From Borreliella mayonii (lineage in GTDB: Bacteria > Spirochaetota > Spirochaetia > Borreliales > Borreliaceae): a stretch of 64,000 bases of DNA. Below the pieces are notes generated by a model. The model saw only the letters and a list, made by a program, of their open reading frames with translations. It did no database searches and had not been told where the DNA came from. The DNA is taken from positions 1-64,000 of the forward strand of contig NZ_CP015780.1 of the NCBI RefSeq assembly GCF_001945665.1, given 5' to 3'. Positions 7,431 through 17,929 of the stretch are shown here, piece by piece (the stretch's first letter is position 1; each line of letters opens with the position of its first letter). The position numbers were made by a program, and so were the translations under genes.

Positions 7431-8519
7431 TCAAATCTCCTTACCTTTGCGAGAAACATGGCTAATATTATTTAAAATCTCAGAACCACCTAGAAATACA
7501 GAAAAAGACTTTAACCAACTTACATTGTCAACTATTACCTTTACAATCACAGTAAAAGGATAAGCTATTAAAAGACCCACAATACCCCAAAGCCATCCCC
7601 AAAAAAACAAAAAACATAAAAGCAAAAATGGTGAAATATCAAGTCTTTTCCCCTGCATTTTTGGCTCAAGAATATTTCCAATCAACATTTGAATAGAAGT
7701 ATTATATATAAAAATATAAAGCACTATATTTAAATTTGGATAAAATTGAATTAAAGATGTTATTACAATAAAAAACACAGCTAATATAGACCCAATGCTA
7801 GGAATAAAATTGAAAACAAAAGTAAGAACTGCCCAGACAAGAGGAAAGTCTTGCCCAAATAAGGTTAATCCAATAAACACCAAAATGCCTGTTAAGCAAC
7901 TCACAAGAATTTTTATCCCCAAATATTTGCCAATTTGATTATTAATCGTATCTAGGGCCCCAATAAATCTAGTAGATACTGGCTTTTTAAAAGCTTTATC
8001 AAGCTTCATTCCAAAAACATGTATTTCTGAAAGCAAAAAATATAACAACAAAAAGACTACTACTAAGCTGCTTGTAAATCCAATAATTTCATTAGAAGCT
8101 CTTGTTAGAAACGGATATATATAACCAGAGAAATTCATACTATTAATAACAGAACTATCAACCTTATATCTACTAAGCACATCTTTCATAATAAATGCCA
8201 ATTGATTTTGATAGTAGGGCAATTGCTTCATTAAAACAGTAACGCTGTAATAAACAAAACTAAAAATTAAATAAGAAAAAGAAAATAATAAAAAGAATAT
8301 AATAAAAACTATTAAAAATTTTGGAACTTTTAATCTTGCTAAAAAAGTATAAACAGGATAAACCAAAAATCCTAATACTATGGAAATAGCCAAAGGTTTA
8401 AATACGGCTTCTGCTATTTTAAAAGCCCCAATAAATATTAAAACTATAACAATACAATAAAAAACAGATTCTACTTTCCAGGGCCTTAACCCTTGATTTG
8501 TATTTAAATCTTCAAGCAT
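7431..8519 (-). CDS. AI-2E/PerM (UPF0118) family membrane protein
   Basis: A 362-residue polytopic membrane protein with about seven to eight hydrophobic segments and the family-typical C-terminal stretch GNILEPKMQGKRLDISPF followed by FFWGWLWGIVGLLIAYP. The family contains proposed autoinducer-2 exporters and Na+/H+ antiporters; the substrate here is unknown. GAGAGG is about 4 bases before the ATG. The gene lies immediately upstream of trpS and downstream of a HAD phosphatase on the same strand. Confidence 0.82.
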   Translation of the reverse strand: MLEDLNTNQGLRPWKVESVFYCIVIVLIFIGAFKIAEAVFKPLAISIVLGFLVYPVYTFLARLKVPKFLIVFIIFFLLFSFSYLIFSFVYYSVTVLMKQLPYYQNQLAFIMKDVLSRYKVDSSVINSMNFSGYIYPFLTRASNEIIGFTSSLVVVFLLLYFLLSEIHVFGMKLDKAFKKPVSTRFIGALDTINNQIGKYLGIKILVSCLTGILVFIGLTLFGQDFPLVWAVLTFVFNFIPSIGSILAVFFIVITSLIQFYPNLNIVLYIFIYNTSIQMLIGNILEPKMQGKRLDISPFLLLCFLFFWGWLWGIVGLLIAYPFTVIVKVIVDNVSWLKSFSVFLGGSEILNNISHVSRKGKEI

Positions 8520-8576
8520 ATTCCTCTCTTTTCGTTTTTTTGCTTTTATTAACCAAACAAAAGTAAATTAAATAGA

Positions 8577-9434
8577 TTACACGTTCAAGCAAATTTTCTC
8601 CATTATCCAATTATACAATTTAGTGCCCTTACTATAATTGGCCTCAGCAAAATCTCCCACTCTATTCTCATAAAACAATTTTTTTGCATTTTTATCATTT
8701 CCATGATACACTGTCAAGGTATTTCTACAATGTTTCAGAATATTATTTAAGATTTCAAATGCTGGAATATCGCTAAATCCATCTGCAATGTAAAATATAT
8801 TTTTAAAAGGAATTTGTCTTTTACTCTTTGGTATTCTTTCATTAATCTTCTCATAAGAACCTTTATTGATTTCAAAAATAACTCTAGTTTTTATTGTATG
8901 ATCTACAAAGTAACAAACACTGCTTAAAATCTTATTTTTAGAAAATTTATCATCTCTGAGTTCGTAAAAAGGCATCAAATAAGAATCTATAAACTCACAT
9001 GCCCACACTTTGCTTACATAAGGCGCAATTTTGCTTCCCAAAATCATTTGTCTAAACCCACTTGAAACAATGTAAATTTTAACCTGCGAATTATTATTTT
9101 CCAGCTTCTTATTTATTTCAGCTATCTCATCAAATAAACCAATAACCCCTTCAAAAAATCTTAATTTAGCACCCAAATTAAACAATACTCTATTATCCAG
9201 ACTTTTAAAAACCCCCTCCCTTACGTAGGTTAAAAAATGGGATAAATATATCATTTCATTAGAAATTATATTATAACCGTTTTGCCTATAAACATGCTCT
9301 AAACCTTCAACTTCTCTCCAAAAGGAACAAGAATCAACACAATACTCATCAAACAGTACTTGCTGCATATTACCATAAATAAGAGTATTATCAAAATCAA
9401 ATATTAAAGCTATAATATTTTCTCTTTCATTCAT
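8577..9434 (-). CDS. HAD-superfamily phosphatase-like protein
   Basis: A 285-residue cytosolic protein with haloacid dehalogenase motifs: ALIFDFDNTLIYG near residue 10 (nucleophile Asp in DFDNT), IVSSGF near 130 (motif II Ser) and YIADGFSDIPAFE near 215 (DG..SD, Mg2+ binding). The catalytic residues look intact, so an active phosphatase is likely, but the substrate cannot be named. It is transcribed away from cdaA, and the intergenic 9435-9545 probably holds promoters for both. Confidence 0.75.
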   Translation of the reverse strand: MNERENIIALIFDFDNTLIYGNMQQVLFDEYCVDSCSFWREVEGLEHVYRQNGYNIISNEMIYLSHFLTYVREGVFKSLDNRVLFNLGAKLRFFEGVIGLFDEIAEINKKLENNNSQVKIYIVSSGFRQMILGSKIAPYVSKVWACEFIDSYLMPFYELRDDKFSKNKILSSVCYFVDHTIKTRVIFEINKGSYEKINERIPKSKRQIPFKNIFYIADGFSDIPAFEILNNILKHCRNTLTVYHGNDKNAKKLFYENRVGDFAEANYSKGTKLYNWIMEKICLNV

Positions 9435-9545
9435 AAATTCAAAAACAATTTAATTTAATAATTACAAACTGTGCTTATTTATATATTTTATATTATACTA
9501 ATATAGGTTAATAAGTACAGTGTTTTCACATTGAGTAGAAAATTT

Positions 9546-10316
9546 ATGATGGACATAAATGATTTAAATCAAATAAAAGATACTTTTTCAAGAATTTTAG
9601 ATCTAAGCTTAATTAGTATACTAGTATACTACATATACAAAAACGTAATCAATTCTTATTCTACAAATCTATTAAAAGGAATGTTGATCATCATCTCTAT
9701 AGGAATTATCTCATATTATTTAAATCTCCATACCATTAGTTGGCTGTTAAATTATATAGCCAATATATTACCAATAGCAATAGTTATGCTTTTTCATCAA
9801 GAAATAAAGAAAATAATAATGCAAATTGGAAATTTCAATTTAGCTTTTAAGCTTTCAAATAAAAAAGAAGAAACTTTAAAAGTTATTTCTGAAATCCTAA
9901 AAGCAGTTAAACACCTGTCTGAAAACAAATCTGGCAGCCTGATATGCATTGAAAAAAAAATACAGTTAGAGCAAATAATAAACAAAGGAACTAAAATTGA
10001 TGCGCTAATATCTAGTGAACTACTAATATCACTATTTGAGCGCGAAACTCCTCTTCACGACGGAGCTGTAATAATTAGTAAAAATAAATTAAAATATGCA
10101 GGTTCATTTTTACCATTATCTAATGTTGATTCTATTAGCAAAGCATTTGGAACAAGGCATAGAGCAGGACTTGGAATTTCTGAAAATTCTGATGCAATAA
10201 CAATAATAACCTCCGAAGAGACAGGATCTATTTCTATTACAATTAATGCAAAATTGGAATACAATTTAAGCTTAAGCGAAATTAGAAATAAGTTAAATCT
10301 CGCGTTAATAGAGTAA
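9546..10316 (+). CDS. cdaA: Diadenylate cyclase CdaA (c-di-AMP synthase)
   Basis: Makes cyclic di-AMP from two ATP. About three N-terminal membrane helices (roughly residues 15-85) precede a DisA_N/DAC domain. The catalytic HDGA motif (near 171-174 from this start) and the RHR motif in GTRHRAGLG (near 204-206) are both intact. The counterpart in B31 is BB0008, the only known diadenylate cyclase in Lyme Borrelia. An in-frame TTG at 9531 would add five residues, but neither start has a good Shine-Dalgarno and I prefer the ATG. The regulator gene cdaR follows after 4 bases, the usual cdaA-cdaR pairing. A possible -10 TATACT lies at 9494-9499. Confidence 0.92.
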   Translation: MMDINDLNQIKDTFSRILDLSLISILVYYIYKNVINSYSTNLLKGMLIIISIGIISYYLNLHTISWLLNYIANILPIAIVMLFHQEIKKIIMQIGNFNLAFKLSNKKEETLKVISEILKAVKHLSENKSGSLICIEKKIQLEQIINKGTKIDALISSELLISLFERETPLHDGAVIISKNKLKYAGSFLPLSNVDSISKAFGTRHRAGLGISENSDAITIITSEETGSISITINAKLEYNLSLSEIRNKLNLALIE

Positions 10317-10320
10317 AATA

Positions 10321-11325
10321 ATGAAAATAGGCAAAAAAATAATAAATATAATAAAGTTACTATTTGATGATTGGCAAAACAAAGCCATTTCTATTTTAAT
10401 AGCTATTTTAATGTTTGTAGCATTTAATTTCAATAAAATAGAATCAATAACAACTGAAAAAGAATTCAAAATTATTTTGAATGATCAAATAGCTCTTGGA
10501 AAAATGCCAGACTTTAGCAAAGTTAAGATTACAATAAAAGTTAACAAAGATGACTTAAAATACCTTGATCTTAATAAAATAATATTATTTATTGAAGCAT
10601 CAAAAATAAAAATTCCTGGAAAATACAAGCTACCAATAAAAATAAAAAATCTTAACTCAATACACATCGCAGAATATAAACTTTCAAAAACAAATGTATT
10701 GCTAAATCTTGATAACAAAATCTCTAAATTAGTTAAAATAGAGCCCAAGTTTAAACTTATAGAAAAAGATGGAAAGGGAGAATATTTTATTGCAAAATAC
10801 AATATATTGCCAGAACATTTATTAGTATATGGGCCTGAACAAGAACTTAAAAAAATAAACACTATTCAAACCAACGTAAAAGAGTTTGATACAAGAACTC
10901 TATTTGTATCGGATTATCTTGAAGTAGTTCCTCCAAATCCTCTAGTTATGTTTGAAAAAAGCCATGTGGTAATCAATATTTATTTAAACAAAAAATATTC
11001 AAACACAACAATAAAATCTCCTAATTTTATTGTTAATAATCTAAAAAATGGGCTTGAGATTAAAGATAAAGAAAAAATAATAAACCCAGAAAACAAAATG
11101 TTTGTAAAAATAAAAACAAGGCTTTCTGAAAAACAAATTAAAACCCATATAAACAATCAAAATATAAGCCTTGCTTTTGATTTAGCAAATATAAAAACTC
11201 CCGGGATTTATAACATTGCCACAAATATAATTCTTAAAGAGACTATCAATGAAACAGAAATATATGATTATGAACCAAAAAAAATAAAACTAGAAATAAT
11301 TGAAAGCTCAGAGATCAAACCATGA
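10321..11325 (+). CDS. cdaR: YbbR-domain protein, CdaA regulator (CdaR-like)
   Basis: A 334-residue protein with one N-terminal membrane helix (about residues 20-38) and an extracytoplasmic region made of repeated YbbR-like beta domains, visible as recurrent segments such as [20 protein letters not shown]. In other bacteria YbbR/CdaR binds CdaA and modulates c-di-AMP synthesis at the membrane. Here it starts 4 bases after cdaA and overlaps acpS by 4 bases, so it is in the middle of a plus-strand operon. Regulation of CdaA is inferred from family and context. Confidence 0.85.
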   Translation: MKIGKKIINIIKLLFDDWQNKAISILIAILMFVAFNFNKIESITTEKEFKIILNDQIALGKMPDFSKVKITIKVNKDDLKYLDLNKIILFIEASKIKIPGKYKLPIKIKNLNSIHIAEYKLSKTNVLLNLDNKISKLVKIEPKFKLIEKDGKGEYFIAKYNILPEHLLVYGPEQELKKINTIQTNVKEFDTRTLFVSDYLEVVPPNPLVMFEKSHVVINIYLNKKYSNTTIKSPNFIVNNLKNGLEIKDKEKIINPENKMFVKIKTRLSEKQIKTHINNQNISLAFDLANIKTPGIYNIATNIILKETINETEIYDYEPKKIKLEIIESSEIKP

Positions 11326-11696
11326 AGTCAATAGGATGTGATATAATAAAAGTAGAAAGATTTAAAAATTTTTTAGAAAATAAAAAAAAAATGGAGAGGT
11401 TCTTTACACATAAAGAAATTGAAAATTTTAAATTAAAAGGGGGCAGCATTATAGAAAGCTTAGCTGGAAAATTTGCAGCTAAAGAATCTTTAATTAAAGC
11501 ATTAAGTCCACTGTTGCAATATAAAATACATTACAGCCTTAAAGATATCGAGGTAATAAAATCTTTAAAAGGAAATGCAGAGTTTTGTTTGCATAATGAA
11601 ATTGAAAAAATTGCAATAAAAATGAATTTAAAGCTATACCTAACAATATCCCATGAAAAGGAGTATGCTATTGCATTTGTAATGGTAGAAAATTAA
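11322..11696 (+). CDS. acpS: Holo-[acyl-carrier-protein] synthase
   Basis: A 124-residue 4'-phosphopantetheinyl transferase that activates acyl carrier protein. It has the family signatures [11 protein letters not shown] at the N-terminus (Mg2+-binding Asp) and [14 protein letters not shown] near residue 48-61, plus the C-terminal [14 protein letters not shown]. Length is typical for AcpS. The ATG overlaps the cdaR stop by 4 bases (ATGA), indicating translational coupling. Confidence 0.93.
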   Translation: MKSIGCDIIKVERFKNFLENKKKMERFFTHKEIENFKLKGGSIIESLAGKFAAKESLIKALSPLLQYKIHYSLKDIEVIKSLKGNAEFCLHNEIEKIAIKMNLKLYLTISHEKEYAIAFVMVEN

Positions 11697-11699
11697 TTC

Positions 11700-12539
11700 A
11701 TGAAAAAAATATCATATTTTACAAAAGAAAAAATTGAATGCCCTATATGCTCTTTTAAATTTCAAAAAGAAGAATTTTTAACTGGAAGTAGTAGATTAAT
11801 AGCTGGAGAATTAAAAATTGATCTAAAAAGAGAGTATATAAAAAACGACAAATATGGCAACATTTATCCTAGAATATATTCTGTAACAGTATGCCCAAAA
11901 TGCTACTTTGCAGCATTCCCAAGCGAATTTAATTTAATCCCTAAAAACAAAAAAGAAATTTTGCAAAATAAAAAATCCGAAAGAAAAAAAATAAATGCGA
12001 TTTTTGATAACATGATAAACTTCAGCAAACCTAGAACATTAAAAGAAGGAGCTGCAAGCTATATTCTTGCCATGCTATGTTATGAGCATATGGAAAAGAA
12101 TTATAACCCCACGTTAAATCAAGCAAAATCAGCAATAAGAGCCGCCTGGACATTTGAAGACCTTGAAAAAGAAGAGCCAAACAAAAACTATAATTACCTT
12201 CAAAAAATATTTTACCACAAAGCTGCATATCTTTATAAACTAGTTATTGAAAAAGATAAAGACAATTCAGAACCTGTTAGCGCATCAACCATATTCGGCC
12301 CAGATACAGACAAAAATTATGGCTATGACAGCGTACTATATTTATCAGGTCTCCTAGAATACTTTTATGGAAATAAAGACAACAAAGAATACAGATACAA
12401 ACAATTAAACGACATAAAAACAACTCTTTCTAAGATAGCCGGAATGGGTAAATTTTCAAAAGAAAAGCCTTCAATACTTTTAGATAAAATCAAAGAGGTT
12501 TACTTTAAAATATCAAAGGAACTAAAAAATCTTAAATAA
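11700..12539 (+). CDS. DUF2225 protein with zinc-ribbon cysteines
   Basis: A 279-residue cytosolic protein. It opens with CPIC at residues about 19-22 and has CPKC near 65-68, a four-cysteine zinc-ribbon arrangement characteristic of DUF2225 proteins found in spirochaetes and Firmicutes. The C-terminal half is helical and TPR-like. The function of the family is unknown. It starts 3 bases after acpS and abuts truA exactly, so it belongs to the same operon. Confidence 0.75.
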   Translation: MKKISYFTKEKIECPICSFKFQKEEFLTGSSRLIAGELKIDLKREYIKNDKYGNIYPRIYSVTVCPKCYFAAFPSEFNLIPKNKKEILQNKKSERKKINAIFDNMINFSKPRTLKEGAASYILAMLCYEHMEKNYNPTLNQAKSAIRAAWTFEDLEKEEPNKNYNYLQKIFYHKAAYLYKLVIEKDKDNSEPVSASTIFGPDTDKNYGYDSVLYLSGLLEYFYGNKDNKEYRYKQLNDIKTTLSKIAGMGKFSKEKPSILLDKIKEVYFKISKELKNLK

Positions 12540-13280
12540 ATGAAAAAAATATTAGCTGAAATCGCTTATGACGGATCTATATACCATGGATTTCAAATAC
12601 AACCAACAAAGCCTACGGTTCAAGGAGAAATTGAAAAAGCTCTAATGAAAATCAACAAAAAAAAAGTAAAGATTCATTCATCAGGAAGAACAGATAAGGG
12701 AGTTCATGCAAAAAGACAAATAATAGCCTTTTATATAAACATCAATATTCAGCTAAACAATCTAAAAAAAGCTTTAAATGCAATATTATTAAAAAACAGT
12801 GTAAAAATACTAAAGCTCAAGTATGTTAAAAATTCATTTCATCCACGTTTTAGCGCTCAAAAAAGAAAATACAGCTATTGTATATTAAACAGCAACAACT
12901 ACTATCCCTGGGAAGGCTATCAAGCTCACTATGTAAATAAAAAACTAAACATAAACAATTTAAACCAAATGGCTAAAACATTGATTGGAAACCATGATTT
13001 TACCACATTTTCATGCATAAAAGATAAAAGCAAATCTAAATTTAGGCATATATATTTTGCCAAATTTAAAAAAAGAGGAAAATATATTATTTTCGAAATA
13101 ATAGGATCTTCTTTTTTGTGGAAAATGGTAAGATCAATAATAGGCACAATGCTGGACATTGAAATAAAAAACGAATCAATTTCTACTTTTGAAACAATAT
13201 TAAAATCAAAAAATAGAAACCTTGCAAGAACAACTGCGCCTGCAAATGCTTTATTTTTAGACAAGGTTTACTATGAATAA
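12540..13280 (+). CDS. truA: tRNA pseudouridine(38-40) synthase
   Basis: Modifies uridines in the tRNA anticodon stem-loop. The catalytic Asp is in SSGRTDKGVHA near residue 49-59, and the family segments YDGSIYHGFQIQP (N-terminus) and FLWKMVRSIIGTML (near 195) are present. Its 246 residues match the normal length. The ATG follows the DUF2225 stop directly, and its end overlaps the next gene by 8 bases. Confidence 0.93.
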   Translation: MKKILAEIAYDGSIYHGFQIQPTKPTVQGEIEKALMKINKKKVKIHSSGRTDKGVHAKRQIIAFYININIQLNNLKKALNAILLKNSVKILKLKYVKNSFHPRFSAQKRKYSYCILNSNNYYPWEGYQAHYVNKKLNINNLNQMAKTLIGNHDFTTFSCIKDKSKSKFRHIYFAKFKKRGKYIIFEIIGSSFLWKMVRSIIGTMLDIEIKNESISTFETILKSKNRNLARTTAPANALFLDKVYYE

Positions 13281-13863
13281 TAGTATTTTAACTAAAAAAC
13301 TTTTTTTACTTAAAATATTGACAAATAATATCGAAGGCAAAATTACAGAAGATTTTGAAAAAATAGATAATGAAATTAAACAAAAAATAGAAAAAGTTAA
13401 AATTTATCAAAAAAACGAGAATAGCAAAAACCCTACAAGGGTACCTGTAGAAAACAAAAATTTAACAAAAGTATTGCTAAATAATAACTTACAAGAAAAA
13501 ATTATCAACGATCATATCATAATATACGTAAACAAAAATCATCTCAATGAACCTTCAAGAGATATTATAACAAAATGGTGCAAAAGCATAAACATACACA
13601 ATTATAAAATAATAGACACTATTGAATCACTTAACTTAGAAATCAGCAATAAAAATCCTAAAGCAATTTTATCTTGCGAAGAAATAGATTTTTTTTTAAA
13701 TCAACCGTTAAGAATTCAAATTGTAAGAGGAATAGAGCTAAGATTTAAAGGCATTCCATTAGTTTTCACATATCTTCCTGCAAATCAAATAAAAAATCCA
13801 GAATTAAAAAAAGAAATATGGCAAGATTTAAAAATAATAAAAGGTATAATAAAATATGGTTGA
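13273..13863 (+). CDS. Degenerate uracil-DNA-glycosylase-like protein (family 4 fold, active site lost)
   Basis: A 196-residue protein normally left as hypothetical. The C-terminal half reads like the end of family 4/5 UDGs: NPKAILSCEEIDFFL (near 132), then RGIELRFKGIPLVFTYLP, then NPELKKEIWQDLKII. In active enzymes the HPA motif follows TY; here it is LPA, so the catalytic-motif His is Leu. No GEAPG-like motif is visible upstream; that region reads IIIYVNKNHLNEP. Residues 1-75 are charged and possibly disordered. It overlaps truA by 8 bases and priA by 8 bases. I infer a non-catalytic nucleic-acid-binding role near PriA. The family assignment rests on pattern resemblance only. Confidence 0.6.
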   Translation: MNNSILTKKLFLLKILTNNIEGKITEDFEKIDNEIKQKIEKVKIYQKNENSKNPTRVPVENKNLTKVLLNNNLQEKIINDHIIIYVNKNHLNEPSRDIITKWCKSINIHNYKIIDTIESLNLEISNKNPKAILSCEEIDFFLNQPLRIQIVRGIELRFKGIPLVFTYLPANQIKNPELKKEIWQDLKIIKGIIKYG

Positions 13864-15838
13864 GCATTATCATTCGACTTATTACTATGAAATTGCAATA
13901 AATATTCCCTTAAATAAACTTTTTTTTTATAGATTTAACTTGAATCTAGAAATTGGAATAAGAGTAATGGTTAATTTTAATGGCTCCAATAAAATTGGAA
14001 TAATTATTAAAAAATATTTTGAAAACGAATTCAAAGAAAAATTTGAATTCAAAATAAAAGAAATTATTAAAATAATAGATACAACTAAAATAATAACAGA
14101 ACATAACATTAATTTAGCACATTGGATTAGCAAAAAAACATTTTCAGGATTTGGAGAAACTTTATTCTTTGGATTACCCCAAAATTCAAAATCTAAAAAA
14201 AATCAAACATTATCTTCAATAAATGAATATCCAGATCATAAAAAGCACCTTCAACTAAATAACGAACAACAAACTATTTACAAAGAAATTATTGGGTCAG
14301 AAAAAACTAATGTTTTTTACCTTTTTGGGATACCTGGATCTGGAAAAACTGAAATATTTATCAAATTGTGTGAATACTATTTAGCACTAGAACAACAAGT
14401 ACTTTTCTTGATTCCTGAAATATCATTAGGATATCAAATAATAAAAAGAATAAAATATACATTAAATATGCACCATAAAATTTATGAATATAACTCTAAA
14501 GTTCCAAATTCTAATAAAAATTTAATATGGAATAAAGTCAAAAATGGAGAAAGCCTGGTTGTAGTTGGCATTAAAAGTGTTCTAATGCTACCTTTTACTA
14601 AATTGAAATTAATAATTATGGACGAAGAACACGAAACTACATACAAATCTGAAAATATTCCAAGATTTCACTCAAGACACGTATCATTTTTTTTGCAAAA
14701 AAAATTTAATGCTAAGTTTGTAATGGGAAGCGCAACACCTTCTCTTGAAGCATACCACTCAATGAAAAACAACCAAATAAAAAAAATAATAATGCAAAAC
14801 AAATTCACTCAAAGCAAAATAGAAGATATAAAAATAATAAATATGAAAAAAGAACCTAGCACAATTTCATCAGAGCTATTATACAATATACAAAAAAGTT
14901 TAAATGAAAAAAGACAATCTTTAATTTTCATTAATAAAAGAGGATATCTAAAAAATCTCGAATGCAACAAATGTGGACATACAATTTGTTGCCCAAATTG
15001 CTCATTTGGCTTGATTTACCATAAAAAAGAAAACAAACTTTTATGCCACTATTGCAGTTATAAAACAAAAATAGCAAGCCATTGCCCTCAATGCAAATCA
15101 AAAGACATTAAATACAAAACCTATGGAATTCAACTTGTTGAAAAAGAATTAAAAAAATTTTTGCCAAATGCAAAAATTGCAAGAATAGATTCCGATATTA
15201 CAAAAATAGAAAATATAGATTCAATAAATAAGTTCGAAAATCAAGAAATAGACATACTTATCGGAACACAAATCATCGCAAAAGGATTCAATTTTGAAAA
15301 TATAAAAACACTAGGCATAATCAACGCAGACATTGGAATGGGATTACCTGATTTTAGAAGTAGCGAAAGAATTTTTACAACACTCTCACAGATTATGGGA
15401 AGAGCCGCAAGATTCAAGGATGACAACACAATTATTATACAAACAAAAAATCCTAATTATTATGCCATAAAATATGCTTATAAGAACCAATATGAACAAT
15501 TTTACGAACAAGAACTAGACATACGAAAAAAATTGAACTATCCTCCGTTTAACAAAATTATTAGAATAATATTTAGAGGCAAAAATGAAGAATCGGTTAA
15601 ACAAAAATGTTGGGAATTTTTTGAAAAATCTAAAGAATTTTTGCAAGAAGAAATTGAACACTTGGGCCCATCAGAAGCTATTATGAAGAAAATATCTAAA
15701 AATTACAGATACAATATAATATACTTGTCAAAATCCTACAGCTTACTTGAAAAACTAGTTAACAAAACAAGAGAAAAGGTAAAAATGACAAATGCTGTTT
15801 ACATTGAAATAGATTATTACCCAATATCATTAATTTAG
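13856..15838 (+). CDS. priA: Primosomal protein N' (replication restart helicase PriA)
   Basis: A 660-residue superfamily 2 helicase that rebuilds replication forks. It has an N-terminal DNA-binding region, Walker [10 protein letters not shown] near residue 158-166, DEEH (about 256-259), GSATPS near 297 and the cysteine-rich zinc insert starting [13 protein letters not shown] near 370 and ending with CPQC. The later helicase motifs ([17 protein letters not shown]) are intact. It overlaps the UDG-like gene and ends facing udk, with which it overlaps by 4 bases at the 3' end. Confidence 0.95.
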   Translation: MVEHYHSTYYYEIAINIPLNKLFFYRFNLNLEIGIRVMVNFNGSNKIGIIIKKYFENEFKEKFEFKIKEIIKIIDTTKIITEHNINLAHWISKKTFSGFGETLFFGLPQNSKSKKNQTLSSINEYPDHKKHLQLNNEQQTIYKEIIGSEKTNVFYLFGIPGSGKTEIFIKLCEYYLALEQQVLFLIPEISLGYQIIKRIKYTLNMHHKIYEYNSKVPNSNKNLIWNKVKNGESLVVVGIKSVLMLPFTKLKLIIMDEEHETTYKSENIPRFHSRHVSFFLQKKFNAKFVMGSATPSLEAYHSMKNNQIKKIIMQNKFTQSKIEDIKIINMKKEPSTISSELLYNIQKSLNEKRQSLIFINKRGYLKNLECNKCGHTICCPNCSFGLIYHKKENKLLCHYCSYKTKIASHCPQCKSKDIKYKTYGIQLVEKELKKFLPNAKIARIDSDITKIENIDSINKFENQEIDILIGTQIIAKGFNFENIKTLGIINADIGMGLPDFRSSERIFTTLSQIMGRAARFKDDNTIIIQTKNPNYYAIKYAYKNQYEQFYEQELDIRKKLNYPPFNKIIRIIFRGKNEESVKQKCWEFFEKSKEFLQEEIEHLGPSEAIMKKISKNYRYNIIYLSKSYSLLEKLVNKTREKVKMTNAVYIEIDYYPISLI

Positions 15839-16455
15839 GTAAAATCCAATCCTTCTTTACTTAAAGACTTAAGAAATGTTGAAAGCACATAAAGCGCTTT
15901 ATCATTGTGGCCTCCCTCAGGAATAATAAGATCAGCATATTCTTTGGTAGGCTCAATAAATCTATAATACCCCCATCTAGTGGTGTTCAAATACTGATCA
16001 ATCACCGACTCTACAGTACGGCCTCTTTTAGAAATATCTCTTCTTAAGCGCCTAATAAATCTAATATCATTTGGAGTGTCAATATATATTTTAAGATCTA
16101 TTAAATTTCTTACCCTCTCTTCAACAAAAATCATAATACCTTCAACAATAACAACAGGGGTTGGAACAACCAAAACCGTTTTAAGTTGTCTTTTATGATT
16201 AATAAAATCGTAAAGAGGCATATCTATTGGACTATTTTTTTTTAAATTTTTTAAATGCTCATAAAACAAATTATTATCAAAAGCATCTGGATGATCAAAA
16301 TTTACCTTAGAAAATTCATGTTCATAATCACCCACACTCTTATAGTAATTATCTTGAGAAATAAGGACAAATTCTGGGATAAACTCACTAATCTTGCTTA
16401 CAACTGTAGTTTTTCCGCTTCCAGAACCACCAGATATCCCAATAATCTTAGCCAT
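15835..16455 (-). CDS. udk: Uridine kinase
   Basis: Phosphorylates uridine/cytidine to UMP/CMP for pyrimidine salvage, which Borrelia needs because it lacks de novo synthesis (established knowledge). Walker [10 protein letters not shown] is at residues about 9-17, and the lid/base-binding segment [13 protein letters not shown] is near 130. The ATG at 16455 overlaps the stop codon of the upstream rhodanese-like gene (TGATG). A TTG one codon upstream is less likely. Length (206 residues) is typical. Confidence 0.93.
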   Translation of the reverse strand: MAKIIGISGGSGSGKTTVVSKISEFIPEFVLISQDNYYKSVGDYEHEFSKVNFDHPDAFDNNLFYEHLKNLKKNSPIDMPLYDFINHKRQLKTVLVVPTPVVIVEGIMIFVEERVRNLIDLKIYIDTPNDIRFIRRLRRDISKRGRTVESVIDQYLNTTRWGYYRFIEPTKEYADLIIPEGGHNDKALYVLSTFLKSLSKEGLDFT

Positions 16456-16835
16456 CAATCAACTTCTTTTTTTTTCGTTTGTGGCATATCTTTCAAAGTA
16501 CCAGCCACAAACACATTCTTAAATCCCATGCTTTTTAAAACTTTTTTAGCCTCATAAGACTTATTAAAACTTTTACCATAAATAATTATTTGAGACTCAA
16601 AATCACCTAATTTATCCTTTTTAGCAAATAAATTATTAAAAGGAATGTTAATTGACTTCAAATAGTGAGACTTGCTATATTCTTTGGGAGATCGAATATC
16701 TAAAATTTTTGCTCCATTTTTGATTTTTTCCAACAAAAACAGATTGGCTCTTTTCATCCTAAGGATAATAAAAAACCAAATATAAAAAAAAAGCAGAACT
16801 ATTAATACTGCAAATTTTGCATAATTCATCGCCAT
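16455..16835 (-). CDS. Membrane-anchored rhodanese-like protein lacking the active-site cysteine
   Basis: A 126-residue protein with one N-terminal membrane helix (about residues 7-25) and a single rhodanese domain: [23 protein letters not shown], then [30 protein letters not shown]. Active rhodaneses have Cys in the position after the hydrophobic strand (YC..G.RS); here it is Gly (YGKSFNKS). It was annotated as glpE in older work, but thiosulfate sulfurtransferase activity is unlikely. A binding or scaffold role is possible. It is upstream of, and coupled to, udk. Confidence 0.75.
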   Translation of the reverse strand: MAMNYAKFAVLIVLLFFYIWFFIILRMKRANLFLLEKIKNGAKILDIRSPKEYSKSHYLKSINIPFNNLFAKKDKLGDFESQIIIYGKSFNKSYEAKKVLKSMGFKNVFVAGTLKDMPQTKKKEVD

Positions 16836-16967
16836 AGTTTTATGAAAATGATATCAAAAAAAATAAAAAAAGGGAATAAAATTGTTTTTTTTGCAAAATT
16901 AATATAGAATTCAAGTAAATTACTAGCTTGTAGATTAAAAGCAACTTTAAAGTTAATTAGAGTTAAG

Positions 16968-17927
16968 ATGAAAAAGAAAAAAAAGATACGTTGTCGTAGA
17001 ATTAAAAAAAAACTCAAACTATTATTCATAATAATAATAAAAAAATTAAAAACTATAACTAAAAATCCCAAATTAATATTTGATAGCACAATACAAATAA
17101 CTTTAGGATCTGCACTAATGGCAATTTCCACTAATGTTTTGTACATTCCTCATGGACTTCTTAGTGGGGGGATTGGGGGCATTTCATTAATGCTACATTA
17201 TCTGTTAAGCTTCAATTTGGGATGGACAATATTTGCATTAAACATACCATTATTTCTTATTGGAATAAAATTTTTAAACATAACATTCATCATTCAAAGT
17301 TGGATTTCAATGGGATTGTATTCTATTATCATAAACTACTCCCAATTTTTACAAAATAAAATACATCTTAACGATATGATGCTTGCATCAATACTAGCTG
17401 GACTTATTTCTGGACTTGGGCTTGGGCTAATATTTAAAGGCAAAGGATCTTCGGGAGGATCAGATATAATTGCTATGATTATCAAAGAAAAATATTCAAT
17501 TAGCATTGGAACAACAAACTTTATAGTTAATCTAGTAATATTAATGCTTGCAACCTTTTTCTTTAATATTGAAATCTCCCTTTATACACTAATAGCATCA
17601 TTTGTAACATCTATCATGACAGACAAAACAAGCACTGGATTTGGCAATCAAAAAGCGATATTAATCATTTCAGATAAAGGAAAAGAAATTGCTTATCTTC
17701 TTACAAACAAGTTAAAATTAGCCGCTACATTATTAGACGGAAAAGGAGCTTGGGCAGGAACAGAAAAAACTATAGTATTTATAGTAGTTCCAATAATGCG
17801 CTTATCAAGAATTAAGTATATATCACAAAAAGTTGATCCAAATTGTTTCATTACTGTTATTAACACTAATGAAATCACTGGGGGTAAAATAATAACTGAT
17901 TCAATCTCATTAAAACAAGAAATTTAA
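16968..17927 (+). CDS. YitT family membrane protein (DUF161/DUF2179)
   Basis: A 319-residue protein with a very basic N-terminus, about five membrane helices and the family signature GKGSSGGSDIIAMII near residue 162. The C-terminal soluble DUF2179 domain includes LLDGKGAWAGTEKTIVFIVV and ends near residue 300. The function of YitT proteins is not established. No good Shine-Dalgarno precedes the ATG. It converges on the rluD-like gene, leaving only 2 bases between stop codons. Confidence 0.82.
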   Translation: MKKKKKIRCRRIKKKLKLLFIIIIKKLKTITKNPKLIFDSTIQITLGSALMAISTNVLYIPHGLLSGGIGGISLMLHYLLSFNLGWTIFALNIPLFLIGIKFLNITFIIQSWISMGLYSIIINYSQFLQNKIHLNDMMLASILAGLISGLGLGLIFKGKGSSGGSDIIAMIIKEKYSISIGTTNFIVNLVILMLATFFFNIEISLYTLIASFVTSIMTDKTSTGFGNQKAILIISDKGKEIAYLLTNKLKLAATLLDGKGAWAGTEKTIVFIVVPIMRLSRIKYISQKVDPNCFITVINTNEITGGKIITDSISLKQEI

Positions 17928-17929
17928 AA

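Noticed and set aside
10485-10862. Open frame of 125 codons on minus strand
   Set aside because: Antisense to cdaR, with hydrophobic low-complexity translation and no start signal.
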